In this document: positions 48,061-59,727 of the stretch, in pieces
Layout of the letters: every line of letters begins with the position of its first letter
Numbering within the stretch: position 1 is the first letter of the stretch
Assembly: GCA_034670405.1 (NCBI GenBank)
Contig: JAXDDX010000001.1
Span: forward strand, 15,825,001 to 15,889,000
Direction: 5' to 3'
DNA length: 64,000 nt
DNA from: Hoplostethus atlanticus
Lineage: Eukaryota; Chordata; Actinopteri; Trachichthyiformes; Trachichthyidae
The notes under the pieces: generated by a model
What the model was told of the DNA's origin: nothing
Databases searched by the model: none
What the model saw: the letters and a program-made list of their open reading frames with translations, nothing else
Translations under genes and position numbers: made by a program

Positions 48061-48823
48061 GTAACCAAGCAGCCATAATGCTTTGTCTTCTTTAACTGGG
48101 CTGTACCTTCAAGGTATCCCACATCCTTCTCTCTCCGTCTCCACCCCCAACTCTTTCCCTTTCACCATCCCTCTTTGGCCCCGGCTTTTTCCTTCTTTCT
48201 CCTTACGCTTTCTTTTTTGCTTCCCTCCTCTCATCTCTCTTCCCTAATGTATCTCGGTGTCTCTGCCGTCCAGTAGCTGCAACAGCATTTCTTGAACTCA
48301 GGCAAGAGGGGGGGTGTTGCTTAGCAGTCCCCGAGTTGGGTAGTTGACAAGAATACAAGCTACGATGTTTCTACACTATTTTCTACTATGAGTTGTCATG
48401 TGAAGTATGAGTTTTAATGTGAAATACCACTGCTTGCTTTCTCCTGAAATAAAAAAAACACACACATGAGTTTGCAATTTGTCCAGGAGGCTCAAGGTGA
48501 GGAGGCGGGGAGAAGCAGAAAAAGCAGATTTGTTGCACACAGATCCAGATGTATGACTAGCTTATTTGCTACTTAGTGTATTTGCTTTCTTTACTCAGCT
48601 CGTTCTTACCTAGACTGCACACCTGGCTGTGTGTGTGTGTGTATGTAGGAGCTATTTTTGTAGTATTTGTAGTTTAAATGTGTGGACTTTTATTTTGGTA
48701 AATGTGTGGACTTTTATTTTGAAATGTATAAATGTCAGTGAGTTGATTTGATTGAGGGCACCTGTATATGGCAGGTAATGTTTAGTTTCGAATGGGATGG
48801 TAGGGGGAAGCTACAGTTTTCGA

Positions 48824-48825
<2 letters not shown>
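48061..48825. other. Intergenic with a 24-bp tandem duplication
   Basis: TAAATGTGTGGACTTTTATT followed by TTGG is duplicated head to tail at about 48674-48722. The rest is C/T-rich or unique sequence with no gene. Confidence 0.55.
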
Positions 48826-48897
<72 letters not shown>

Positions 48898-49296
48898 CCA
48901 CATACTTCAGAATACTGGTTTGGAAACCTTTTTATTTTTGTTTGACAATGTAAATTTTGTGTTTAAGCCAAGCAAAAACATCAACTTTGGATACATGGAT
49001 CTTCTTTGGAACGTGCGTCAAAACCAACTACTACCGTCTCAGTAGTGGCTTACTGGAACACAAGTAGAAAGCCCCTACAGTGTGTGTGTGTGTGTGTGCG
49101 GTTGTGTTTTTGTCAGTCGTGAGGGCTTGGTGGCATTCCCCATGGCAACAGAGAACAAACAGTGACGGCGATGAAGTCAAGTGGCGCCATAAAACCACAT
49201 CTTGTTGTTTTTTTTGGTTTACACATGTATGCACACAGTCAAGCACGTCCTCACACATACAGAGTGATGAACATAAAGATGAAGGTAGACATACAG

Positions 49297-49340
<44 letters not shown>
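48826..49340. repeat. (CA)n and (TG)n cluster
   Basis: (CA)n lies at 48826-48894 and 49298-49337, and (TG)n at 49080-49099. The unique sequence between is not recognised. Confidence 0.9.
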
Positions 49341-50504
49341 GTCGCTGTTGATGTGCGCCTCCCCTCATGGGACGCCGTATCTGATGCTTTACTAAGACTG
49401 CAATAAGAAAACAGGTGTGCAGGTTAAGGCTGTCAGTGTTCAAAATGATTTCAGATGTTGTTGTGAGACGTGACAGAACGTGTGATGACAGGTAATGAGA
49501 TTTTATATTTTCCCTGCTCTGCCTGCATCGGTGATCCTGCCACACCGAGCGGGATTCAGTCCATCAACAATCTTAATCACACCTCGCAAATAATAATAAT
49601 AATAACCTCAGTGTTTTGTTTCAACCTGACGGGGAACAGAGGAGCGGCAGAAGGTTCAGATGATCACAGGGAAGTGTTTGAGATCACCTGTCAGCACACG
49701 ATTTTCCAATCACAACTGTGAATGTGTTTCGTACTAAGAGGGGCGGGGTTTGTGAACAAAATAGCCAATCGCATGCAACATGGACAGATCCAGAGCAGCA
49801 GATTTAAGATGAGATGAAACTTTCGACTTGTTGCAGCAGCAAAAGAGATAGCAGGGAAAAAGAAATAGAATAGAAGCACACCAATAGAAGATAGAAAATA
49901 AGCAATTAAAATAGAAAAATAATAATAAAACAATAAAAGCAATAAAGTCGGCTATAAATGATTGTGGGGTTATGGAAACGTGCTGCTGACAAGTCGACTG
50001 TAAAAATGGGACGTATAGGAAAGAAATGGACTGCTAACATTAATGTTCTTCTAAATATGAGCAATACAAAAACATTATGACAGGAAAAAGTAACCTTGTC
50101 GCTGTTTCCAACGCTAGAGGGGAGAGCTGAGGTTAAATCGCAGATGGTGTAAATGAAACAGGCGTATCACTAACACACAGTGGACTTACTTTTCGTTGGT
50201 GCGTCGTCACGTCGAGGCTGTGAAAAGATTTTCTGTTCACAAAGTCTGCCTGATGTTCCCCGGGGCTGAGGTGATGGAATATGGGTGCAGTGTTTTGCCT
50301 CCGTGCAGCAGGAATCCTATGAAACAACTTCAGTGCAGTTAATATGCAACAGTAACTTTCATTCATTATTGATAGCTATAGCCGGCTAATGTAAGCTATT
50401 TGATAGAAGCCCTCTTTCATGGGGGGTAAATGGCCTGGAAATGCTACAAACATTTATTATGTCTCTGATCTAATAAATCATCAGGGAAATCAAAGGGGCC
50501 CTGT
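49341..50504. other. Intergenic, nothing recognised
   Basis: Mixed unique sequence, A-rich at 49850-49945. No gene was recognised. Confidence 0.45.
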
Positions 50505-50715
50505 GTTTGTGTTGGTCTCCTCCCACGTCGGGTGGATTGGAGACTTTAAATTGGTCATATGTGTGAGTGTGTTTGTCTATCTGTGTTCGCCCCATGATGG
50601 ACCAGCAACCTTTCCAGTGTGCTACCGCTTTCCGCACAATGCATGCTGGGATAGCCCCGTCCCCCCGTCCCCCCCCCGTCCCTGAACAGGAATAAGAGGG
50701 TATGGAGGACGATCT
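50505..50715 (+). repeat. Fish SINE body fragment
   Basis: TCTCCTCCCACGTCGGGTGG, GGAGACTTTAAATTGGTCAT, GTTTGTCTATCTGTGTTCGC, CCATGATGGACCAGCAACC, ATGCTGGGATAGCCCC and CCCTGAACAGGAATAAGAGG occur in the order known from a very abundant fish SINE 3' half. The tRNA head is missing. Confidence 0.7.
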
Positions 50716-50830
50716 TTGAGAGTCCTCAGAGTGGAAAGCAGTCTGGTTCCCAGCAGCTAGGCAGTGTATTTTGTCTGTGTGCATCTATTCATGCTGGTCA
50801 TCTCTGTCTGTGTGGGAGAGAGTTGAGTCT

Positions 50831-51182
50831 GTCTGTGTGTATGGGTGCATCTCCTATCTGTTTCCAGGCTGTCTGTGTGTATGGGTGCATCTCCTATCTG
50901 TTTCCAGGCTGTCTGTGTGTATGGGTGCATCTCCTATCTGTTTCCAGGCTGTCTGTGTGTGTATGGGTGCATCTCTTATCTGTTTCCAGTCTGTCTGTGT
51001 GTATGGGTGCATCTCCTATCTGTTTCCAGGCTGTCTGTGTGTATGGGTGAGTCTCCTATCTGTTTCCAGGCTGTCTGTGTGTATGGGTGAGTCTCATATC
51101 TGTTTCCAGGCTGTCTGTGTGTATTGGTGCATCTCCTATCTGTTTCCAGGCTGTCTGTGTGTATGGGTGAGTCTCCTATCTG
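50831..51182. repeat. 40-bp minisatellite, about 9 copies
   Basis: The unit begins GTCTGTGTGTATGGGTGCAT and continues CTCCTATCTGTTTCCAGGCT. Copies are tandem, one being 42 bp. Some carry GGGTGAGTCTC in place of GGGTGCATCTC. Because 40 is not a multiple of three, frames rotate, and the Cys/Val/Leu-rich translations are artefacts. Confidence 0.95.
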
Positions 51183-51189
51183 ATCAGAT

Positions 51190-51490
51190 ATGTTTCACCC
51201 AAGCATCCTTATTGTGTTTATTGTGTTTACTTTGTTTATGCCCAAGCACCTATTGCACGCCTGACCGCGGTGGTACGGGGATCCCTCTCTGAATAGCCCC
51301 TCCCAAGGTTTATTCCAGTGTTTTTTCCTAACAGGGTTTTCCTTGTCTGCCGTGAGGGTCTCAGCTTGGTCGTGTTTCGTTTTGTTTTTCTGCTTTTTTT
51401 CATTGATTGTTTTCATGATGTGGGCGATGTGAAGCCTTTTGACGCTGCAACTGTGAATAAGTGCTATACAAATAAACTTGACATTGTGAC
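51190..51490 (+). repeat. Fish interspersed repeat, 3' tail type
   Basis: GGGATCCCTCTCTGAATAGC, CCTCCCAAGGTTTATTCCAG, TTTTCCTTGTCTGCCGTGAG and AAGTGCTATACAAATAAACT occur in the order of a very widespread fish repeat that ends with a tail before ATAAACTTGA. The family is not assigned. Confidence 0.65.
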
Positions 51491-51898
51491 AAAAGCTGAT
51501 CGTTTACAAGTTGGGTTAGCGCTCAGCTTTTGGTTAGCCATGTTTGGCTACTCTGTGCGTACCGTGAACAACCGCCAGGCGCCTTCATTCTGTGGGCGAG
51601 GGAGTTTTGAATACATTTCTACAAAATTCCTCCTAATATTGGTTTTGATCTGACTCTTCTTTTTTCAAGAAAAGTGACAGCACATGTGGGCGGGCTCCAC
51701 ACAGACAGGCAGACAGACAGGCAGACAGACAGACAGACAGACAGGCAGGCAGGGAGACATGCATGCACTATACACCTCAGGCATGCTCCATATGCTGTCA
51801 GAGGTGCAAGGAAATGTAGCATGCCTTCAACATTTTGAATGGCATCAATGGTTGTGTTGCTGCGCTGCACAAGAACAAGTACAGGGGAGAATATTCTT

Positions 51899-51971
<73 letters not shown>

Positions 51972-52463
51972 CTCAAAGCCAAGCCATCCACTCATTTAGA
52001 ACTGTGCACTGGCCTGTTTCTCTTCTCCACAGGTGGAAAAGCCTCTTTCTTTTTTCTCTCTCTCTCTCTCTCTCTCTTCCTTTCTCTTCCTCGTCTTCCA
52101 CCTCTTTCTGTCCTTTTCTCCCCCTCCCTCTCTGCCACCCTCTACCTTTCTTAGTCTTGCTGTCTTCCTCTTCCTCTCTCTTTCTCAGTCTCTTTCTTTC
52201 CTCCCGCTCACGACCCAATTACTTCAATTTTAACAGGCTTCCTTCATGTTGGATGGCCAAACACACAACTGTCTGATCTCCCTCACACACGTCGACACGC
52301 ACACAAACACACACACACACACACAGCCCTCCTATCCCCTGTCTCATGCCTGACAGGGAACTCACACACACACACACTCACACACACACAAGACAAGGAT
52401 ATCAAGCAGGAGTGCTCACCATTAATATTTTACTAATATGACAGTTGGGTATGATGTGATTTG

Positions 52464-52533
<70 letters not shown>

Positions 52534-52628
52534 TGTGAACCCATCACTTTTAATGAGGGCAGACAAAGCATATAGAGAAAGGTAGGGAGGCGAGGCGCTT
52601 CCCAGTGTCTTTTATTTTCCCTTTGAGC

Positions 52629-52678
<50 letters not shown>

Positions 52679-52805
52679 ACGTGTTTTTTTTTTGTTGTTG
52701 CAGTTTTTGCCTTGTTATTTGCGCGTGTGGATAGTGTGTGTTATCTTCATGTTTGTGGGTATGTGCCTCAGAGAACAAGTGGACGGCATTGAGGGAGATG
52801 AGGGC

Positions 52806-52842
<37 letters not shown>

Positions 52843-53019
52843 TTTTTGTGTGTGTGTGTGTGTGTGTGTGTGAAAAGCAGATCGTTGCGCAGTGAACACA
52901 TGGTGTCAAGAAGACAGATGGATAATGTCAAGCATTTCATAACTGTGAAGCTCCAACTTTCTCTAAGCCTTATTTAACCAGACATGCTGGCTAAGAACGC
53001 ATTATTATTTACTGTAACG
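51491..53019. repeat. Microsatellite-dominated stretch, CAGA/CA/TC/TG
   Basis: (CAGA)/(CAGG) array at 51700-51755, (CA)n at 51905-51970, (TC)n at 52056-52077, CA-rich sequence at 52306-52391, and (TG)n at 52465-52531, 52633-52675 and 52810-52872. Spacers show no gene. Confidence 0.93.
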
Positions 53020-53053
53020 GCCTCGGGGGAGCAGTTACAGGGGTTAAGGAGGG

Positions 53054-53105
<52 letters not shown>

Positions 53106-53200
53106 ATAAGCCACTTAACTTAACAATTCTCCTGGAGGGTTAAACGTCTTGCTCAAGGGCATCGCCGCATCACCGGTAAAGCTAAAGGACGCCCTCTCAG
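53020..53200. repeat. SINE-like fragment split by (CA)n
   Basis: GGGGGAGCAGTTACAGGGGT precedes (CA)n at 53057-53102, and CCTGGAGGGTTAAACGTCTT with GCTCAAGGGCATCGCC follows. The GCTCAAGGGCA phrase is shared by fish SINE bodies, including the one at 11757-12014 (plus-strand GCTCAAGGTCA). The fragment is too degraded to bound. Confidence 0.4.
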
Positions 53201-53783
53201 GTATTATTACTATAATCAATACCCTCGGTGTCGAAGCTCTCTGTACTTGATAGGTTACTTTGGCAAATAATACTGATATTGATTTTCCTTGCATCTATCG
53301 GGGACGGCGGCGATACCGCATTCACCGGTTTGCAGGCGACGGGAGGGCTCATACATCGCCGTCATGCTTCCACCCCCCCCCGTTGCCAGGTTGGTGACAT
53401 TTCCTGTTACATAAGAAGAATTTCGTGTTAATGATGGGATGGGAGCGATGCTAGGTTAGTCAGACCCTCAGGCGTTACCAGGGATATTGGCTGGCAAAAA
53501 AAAAAGCGTTGAATGCCTGACACCTCAGATAAGAATGAGCGCTGCTTATTTTGATCTTCGGCGAAGTGGCCGCAGGTGTAAGAGCCGGGTGATATCTGAG
53601 AGTCTATGGTTCTGCTAAATGTCTAGGCAAAAGTTCACGTGTGTTCTGGTCAAGTGCCCCTGTCGTATCACATTTCAAGGATGAGGGTCATATCCACGCT
53701 GTGTTTCAAATGTTGTTCCAGTGACGGCATCACAAGCACCAATATGAACCAAAATAACAGCATTAACTCCCCTTAAAAGACTG
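53201..53783. other. Intergenic, nothing recognised
   Basis: Mixed unique sequence. Confidence 0.45.
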
Positions 53784-53791
53784 TCCTCATA

Positions 53792-54420
53792 CATACGCGC
53801 CGATCACGTGGGTGCTCCGGTGCTCGAGCACCCACCGAAAAGGTTGAGCACCCATGGGGAAGGCCGATTAAAAAATAAATTAATAAATAAATGTATTAAA
53901 AAACTGCATCTTTTTAAAAAAACGCATGTATTTATTCTATTATTACTTATTATTATCGGTGAACGTTTTAACTACAAATCGCATTATCCAATTAAACTTG
54001 TTACAGCTCTGTGCATGTGTAGGCTACGTTAAGGGGCGTGGTCACGTAGCCAACTGCCAATGTAACGTTAGAGTCGGCTAAACCAACGTTGTTCCATCAC
54101 GTAGCTACTAGCTAGCGACACAGCAAATGTGAAACACGGGTGATGATCGGGTAAAAACGTACGAATTTGTAATTAAAAAACCGAGAGAGATACCGAGTGT
54201 AAAGACAGTCAAAGTGAGGATCCACCACCAGTGATGAATTTGTAGCAGAGCAGTGTTGCATTTCGTTTCGGTGTGTGTCCAAGTCCGACAGATGACGGTA
54301 GCCTGCACCACGGTAATTACTAAAGCAAGCGCAATAAAAGAGATTTTGTGACAATCTTCACCTTGGTGGTATTCACTTAATTTGAGCACCCACTGGCAAA
54401 AACATAAATCAGTGCCTATG
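53792..54420. mobile_element. hAT-like non-autonomous element
   Basis: This 629-bp segment is flanked by TCCTCATA at 53784-53791 and 54421-54428. The inverted ends are CATACGCGCCGAT and CATAGGCACTGAT (10 of 13). Subterminal GAGCACCCA motifs recur near both ends. GGTGCTCGAGCACC near the left end is a perfect palindrome. No transposase is encoded. An 8-bp duplication indicates an hAT-type element, although the ends are not the usual CAG/TAG start. Confidence 0.6.
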
Positions 54421-55136
54421 TCCTCATATACTGTAACTTACATCAGGTTGATACTGACTATGATGTGTATTATACCTCCTAGCCTTCCTACCTTCCTATC
54501 GCCACACAATACATATACAATACAAATTACATGCTCGTTCTGTTTGATTTTATACTTTGTACAACTATTTTCAAGTAATACATTTGGTGTCCGGTGACAT
54601 TTTGTTGTTTTGCCAATTTGAGCCTCGCTACCAAAAGGCTGGGGAGCCGCTGGTTTTTGTCTTTTTGCTGGAACCATGTGGGGGTCAAGCCGAGAGCAGT
54701 GAATGCCACCACGTCACTTAGACCATTTAGACCTCTGTGAATGGAAACTCCTGCTAGGCTGTCAGCATGGACTGGAACTGTATTGCAGGAGGGCGCCACT
54801 GATCATTAGACTCACATGTCAAAATGGACCAGGCTATTGTTTCATGAGCAAAAATTATTTTTTTTCCCCAGATGCCTGGGTAGATATTTTAATGGATATG
54901 TCAGTTGGAGTTCAACAACATGGGACTGTCAGAAAGAGAGAGGAGAGAGAGAGAAAGGGAGAGAAGGATTAAGAGAGACAGGTAGAGGGAAAAGAGAGGA
55001 GAGAGAGAGAGAGACTGCAAAGGAGAGAGGGAGAAGCAGAGAGACTACGACAGAAAGCAAGAGTGTGTGTATGTGAAAGTGCAAGTGAGAGAAATAGGCA
55101 GAGAAAGATGGCAGGTGAAAGAAGTAAAAGAGAGAC
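54421..55136. other. Intergenic, nothing recognised
   Basis: Unique sequence followed by purine-rich repeat from about 54930. No gene was recognised. Confidence 0.45.
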
Positions 55137-55158
55137 GTATGTGTGTGTGTGTGTGTGT

Positions 55159-55218
<60 letters not shown>

Positions 55219-55278
55219 CAGGACAGTCTGAGGGCCAGACATTGAGACAGAATTAGAGTCTATGGTTCTGCTAAATGT

Positions 55279-55311
<33 letters not shown>

Positions 55312-55360
55312 CACTCCTCCTACTGTGGCAGTGCAAGCCCAAAACTCTCTCTCAGCCCTA

Positions 55361-55417
<57 letters not shown>

Positions 55418-55797
55418 CTATCTCATTAGCAGCAGGACATGACATTTCTGGACCATTCCAGCCGCGGCGAGGGGAGGAGGAGGGAAGGGGAGGATGACAG
55501 AATCTTTTAATTCCTCATTTTGACTAGAATTTGTTTTCCCTCCCTGGAGTCCTTTCCTTTGGAGAGAGGTCACGGAGGATCACACACACAAATCCACAAA
55601 CGCATTCATACAAACAGATGCACACATACAGCGTATCACCCAAACAGACACACCCATGTACGTGCACATCCACACACACACACAGGTACATACACGAGCA
55701 CTAGATGGGTGACAACCAAATACAGTTGTCAGTTTGGGAGTATCTTTGCAAACAAAGAGCGAGCAGTCTTAGTCTGGTCTGTCACCCTCTCTCTCCC

Positions 55798-55871
<74 letters not shown>

Positions 55872-56104
55872 GATGAGGTCTACTTGGGTTGAAAGAACCC
55901 CAGGGAGGGAGATGGAGCTGTCCTGTCACACAGTCAGGGTCGTAGCAGCACGCCTGCTTAACCACACACGAACACACACACACACACCAACAGTCAGATA
56001 AACTAGAGAAAAAACCCCAAAACACCCATCGATCAATGCTGATTTTATAGACTCCTTTCCTTTCCCACATGCATACATGTTCTTTTTCATCTGACTCTTC
56101 ATCT

Positions 56105-56138
<34 letters not shown>

Positions 56139-56150
56139 CTCTCTTTGTCA
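55137..56150. repeat. Microsatellite cluster: TG, GA, CA, TC
   Basis: (TG)n at 55137-55158 adjoins (GA)n at 55163-55211. (TG)n lies at 55280-55310, (CA)n at 55367-55413, (TC)n at 55787-55839 adjoining (CA)n at 55841-55870, and (CA)n at 56105-56135. The stretch 55420-55560 is unique and unremarkable. Confidence 0.92.
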
Positions 56151-56291
56151 GTAGTGCTGCTGGTGTAGCCTGGTGGCGGGGTGCTGGTTAATCACTGTGC
56201 TAATGTCACTAAGCTGATTGGCCAGTCAGGTCATTTGCGATGTCAGCTAGGGATACCACTGGGCTAGATGACTAACAGCATGGCTCACTTC
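56151..56291. other. Short unique spacer
   Basis: Nothing recognised. Confidence 0.4.
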
Positions 56292-56610
<319 letters not shown>

Positions 56611-57052
56611 ATGGCGAGGATAACTGACAGCAGGTTTGACTCCAGAGCTCTGCCAAGGGAACCAGAGCAGTGTGAGGAGTCTCAGCAGGTCAGTCCTCCC
56701 TGCAGCCCCACAGTGCAGTAAGCAGCTTAATGCCGTCCAGCGGTTCACCTCCGCACTAATACTCCCTTAAAGCTGCACTACTTAAGGACATTAATGCAAA
56801 AACTACACCCGTCTCACCAGCCTAAATTACAAAGTTGCGGTGCAGCGGAGAAGAGCGTCTCATAATTACAATGTTGGTGTCGGGTAGGGTCACCGGCGGG
56901 GGAAATCTCCGTGCACACAAAGTAACGAATTGAAACTTTATAGCGAAATGCACGCCAACGTAGCGCAGCTTTAATATCCAAGCTGATGCATGCAAACAGT
57001 GTATCCCATTGATACCAACTAAGCTCTTATCCCCCAGGCCAGTAGAAACCAG
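56611..57052. other. Intergenic, nothing recognised
   Basis: Mixed unique sequence. The last three bases, CAG at 57050-57052, are the left target duplication of the next element. Confidence 0.4.
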
Positions 57053-57680
57053 GGCCGTGGTTACACCTGTCTTTTCAATGCGATCTCGGTCATCCGATCA
57101 CGCCAGGCTGCATGAAGTGACAGGTGTAGACGCACAGAGGTCGCTTTGTGCTCGCATTGTGTTCGGATCAGCCAGGCCACCTCGCGAGGTGGACGAGCTC
57201 GCTTTGTGTTCGGAACTCTGAATAGTCTAGACGCCATCAGGCACCTCAAAACGCATACAGCGGGGACACGTCATCGAAATCACGCCCATTTCCCTCCAGT
57301 TCTGCCGCGAATTTTGTTATTTACCGGGAGGAAAAGCCATGGATGACGAGAGCGATAGCAGGGCCTGGACGAATACCGAAACAAAATATTTACTCGACTG
57401 GACAGTTTCAGTTTCAGTTTCGCGCCCTGCTGTTGTCTCCTCAATAGCAAACGCCTTGTACGGGCCCTACCGCGACTACACACAATTCTTAACATAAAGT
57501 AAAGGAGCATAATCTCCCGCACACCCAGCACCATTTTCAGGGATTGTTGTTATGGTTATTTAAATACTGCGCGGGAATATAACATATCTGGCCAAAGAGC
57601 TCGCATTTAACTGTCAAGTGTAGACGCACCACTTGTGTGTTCCGATTAGCAGATTCCGATTACCAGGTGTAACCACGGCC
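57053..57680. mobile_element. PIF/Harbinger-like MITE
   Basis: The ends are a perfect 17-bp inverted repeat, GGCCGTGGTTACACCTG, and CAG flanks both sides (57050-57052, 57681-57683). The length is 628 bp. GTGTAGACGCAC occurs near both ends. There is no transposase frame. A 3-bp duplication of the CWG/TWA kind fits PIF/Harbinger. Similar ACACCTG-type ends occur at 36.6-37.0 kb. Confidence 0.65.
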
Positions 57681-57683
57681 CAG

Positions 57684-58250
57684 GATAACATACCTGGGCT
57701 ATTCTGATACTGACAGATAGAAACATATATTAATCACTTTGATAAGCAAGCTCAGTTTTGCATTATGGGTAAATAGTATTTGCTCCATATGTGGCAGTAT
57801 GCCTCGGTGACTCCACTTTCTCTCGCTCCTGGAGTGAAGACGAAACTGAATTGTGTCTCGCGACGAAAGACGTCGACGCTCTTGATTGTTCAGACGGCAG
57901 ATGGCATCAAAATAGCAAATTATTTATGGCAGCTGTTGAAAAATTGCAAGACTTAATTTTCTGCAGATGAGGTGAAAAGTTCTGAAGAGGCGACGTTACG
58001 CAGCCAAGTATCAAACGTTGTGCAAGTGGTTCAGATCCAGCATCTTTCAGTTGTAGCTAGTTTAACTTTGCTAACTAAATCACTGGCGGGAGAACAGGAA
58101 GGCGGCAATTGTGTATATTGGTGGGTAAATGTCTGTTTTCCCCTCATCCTCCCCTTTCATTTTTCCTCCCCTATGCCTTTTTTACCTCCCTCTCCCTTAT
58201 AGCTTTCTTTGCTTCCCCCCTCTGCTCTCCCATGCTCTTTTTCTTCCTTC
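57684..58250. other. Intergenic, nothing recognised
   Basis: Mixed sequence turning C/T-rich from 58130. No gene was recognised. Confidence 0.45.
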
Positions 58251-58264
58251 ATCTACTTTCTCTT

Positions 58265-59713
58265 TTTTTTTTTTTTTTGTGATCAACTTTTTTTTTATTT
58301 TTGTGATTTTGCTTAACATACATACAAGCAAAGCACAATAAGAGAGAAAAGAAAAAAAAATTAGTGGCGAATATCCCCCCCCCCCGGCAAACCCCAGGAT
58401 CTCTATACAATATTTGCAGGACATAAGGATCTAACATTTTTTAAGAAATAAATAGAAATGGTGATTACAGCAATTTCTTGATCTTATCTGCCATCGCTTG
58501 CCATGCTGAAATAGTACCAGCTCCAGCACCATGCATTCTTGCCACTGATAACTCCATATTAATTATATCCATATATGTGTTAATCCAATGAGTTTTTGTA
58601 ACTGTATGTGAAGGTTTCCAACATAAAGCCAGCATCTTTTTGGCAGCAGTGTTAACATGTTAATTTTAATGAGGAGGTATCATTTAAGAGTAGCACAGTG
58701 GGAGAGCATGGCACAACTACATCCAGTACATCAGATAGAGTAGCACAAACCACCCCCCAAAAACGCCTCACATCCTTGCACTCCCAATACATATGCATGT
58801 AAGAACCTGTAAGTCCATCTGTGCACAAGGTACAGTTCGGTGATGATAACCGTTTCATGAGGTGAGCCTTTCTCGGAGTGAGGTAAGTCCGATGAATATA
58901 ATTGAAATGAATCTGTTGATGATCTGGGTTTCTAGAAGCAATGACAACCGAAGACCATATCTTCTCCCAGTCAAGTGGATCCTCTCCAGTGTAGTGCTTC
59001 AAGTCGTTAGTCCATACATGTACAATGGAGAGAGCTTTATAGGAAGTAATCCTGAAGAGTGAATATAGCTGAGAAACCAAACCTCTTTTTCGCCCTTTGT
59101 TTACCGATATGGAGTGCAAGGGATGGGTGGTAAGTGGAGTCACACCGTATGCTTTCATGGACGATCGCAGTTGAAGATACAGAAAAAAGGATGAGCCTGG
59201 TAAATTGTAAGACAGTCTCAAATCATTGAAGTTGCAGGAGGCCGTTCTCATTATAGATGTTGGCAAAAGTATGGACACCTTTAGTACTCCAGGCCGGGCA
59301 TGTGAATGGGACCCCCCCAGTGAGAAGAGAATGGTTATTAAAGATTGGGCTATTAAGGTGCCATTTATATGTACTATTAGATTCCTTCTCAGCAAGACGC
59401 CATATTGACAAAAGGAAACTCATTATGGGGCCAAGTCGAAGTTTAGCTCGTTTTAAAGGGACAGAGGAGTAAATCAGATCTTCCAATCTATGTGGGTATG
59501 CTAAATTACTCTCTATAGGTTTCCAAGAAGCAACAGAGTCAGGGTTAAGCCAATCTGATAATGGTCTCAAGACAAAAGACCAAAAATAATGTTTAAAATT
59601 AGGAACTGAGAGACCACCCTCTGATTTGTGACGTTGAAGAGTTGTCAGCTTTATGCGTGGTCGTTTCCCACCCCAAATCAATTTAGATACCAAAGAGTGA
59701 ATTTTATCCCAGT
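58265..59713 (-). mobile_element. L1/Tx1-type LINE, 5'-truncated, with 14-bp target duplication
   Basis: ATCTACTTTCTCTT occurs at 58251-58264 and again at 59714-59727, bounding the insertion. On the minus strand the element ends with an A-tail (plus-strand T run, 58265-58278). It starts abruptly inside the coding region at 59713. These are the hallmarks of target-primed reverse transcription with 5' truncation. The 3' UTR occupies about 58280-58464. Confidence 0.92.
58465..59710 (-). pseudogene. C-terminal ORF2 of an L1/Tx1-type LINE, frameshifted
   Basis: The minus strand reads LVSKLIWGGKRPRIKLTTLQ and GGLSVPNFKHYFW, which is typical of the reverse-transcriptase thumb region of fish L1/Tx1 ORF2. 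A frameshift near 59230 moves the frame to FNDLRLSYNLPG and WEKIWSSVVIASRN. The C-terminal Cys-His motif follows as CTLCTDGLTGSYMHMYWEC. A second shift near 58655 leads to KKMLALCWKPS and the final MADKIKKLL with a stop at 58465-58467. It lacks the endonuclease and the reverse-transcriptase active site because of 5' truncation, so it has no activity. Confidence 0.9.
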
Positions 59714-59727
59714 ATCTACTTTCTCTT

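Noticed and set aside
50831..51182. Possible CRISPR-like array
   Set aside because: Units are directly tandem without distinct spacers; it is an ordinary minisatellite in eukaryotic DNA.
52422..52940. 172-codon Thr-His frame
   Set aside because: It is a translation of CA/TG repeats.
54703..54972. Open frame beginning MPPRHLDHLDLCEWKLLLG as a possible exon
   Set aside because: No acceptor, donor or domain was recognised and it runs into purine repeat.
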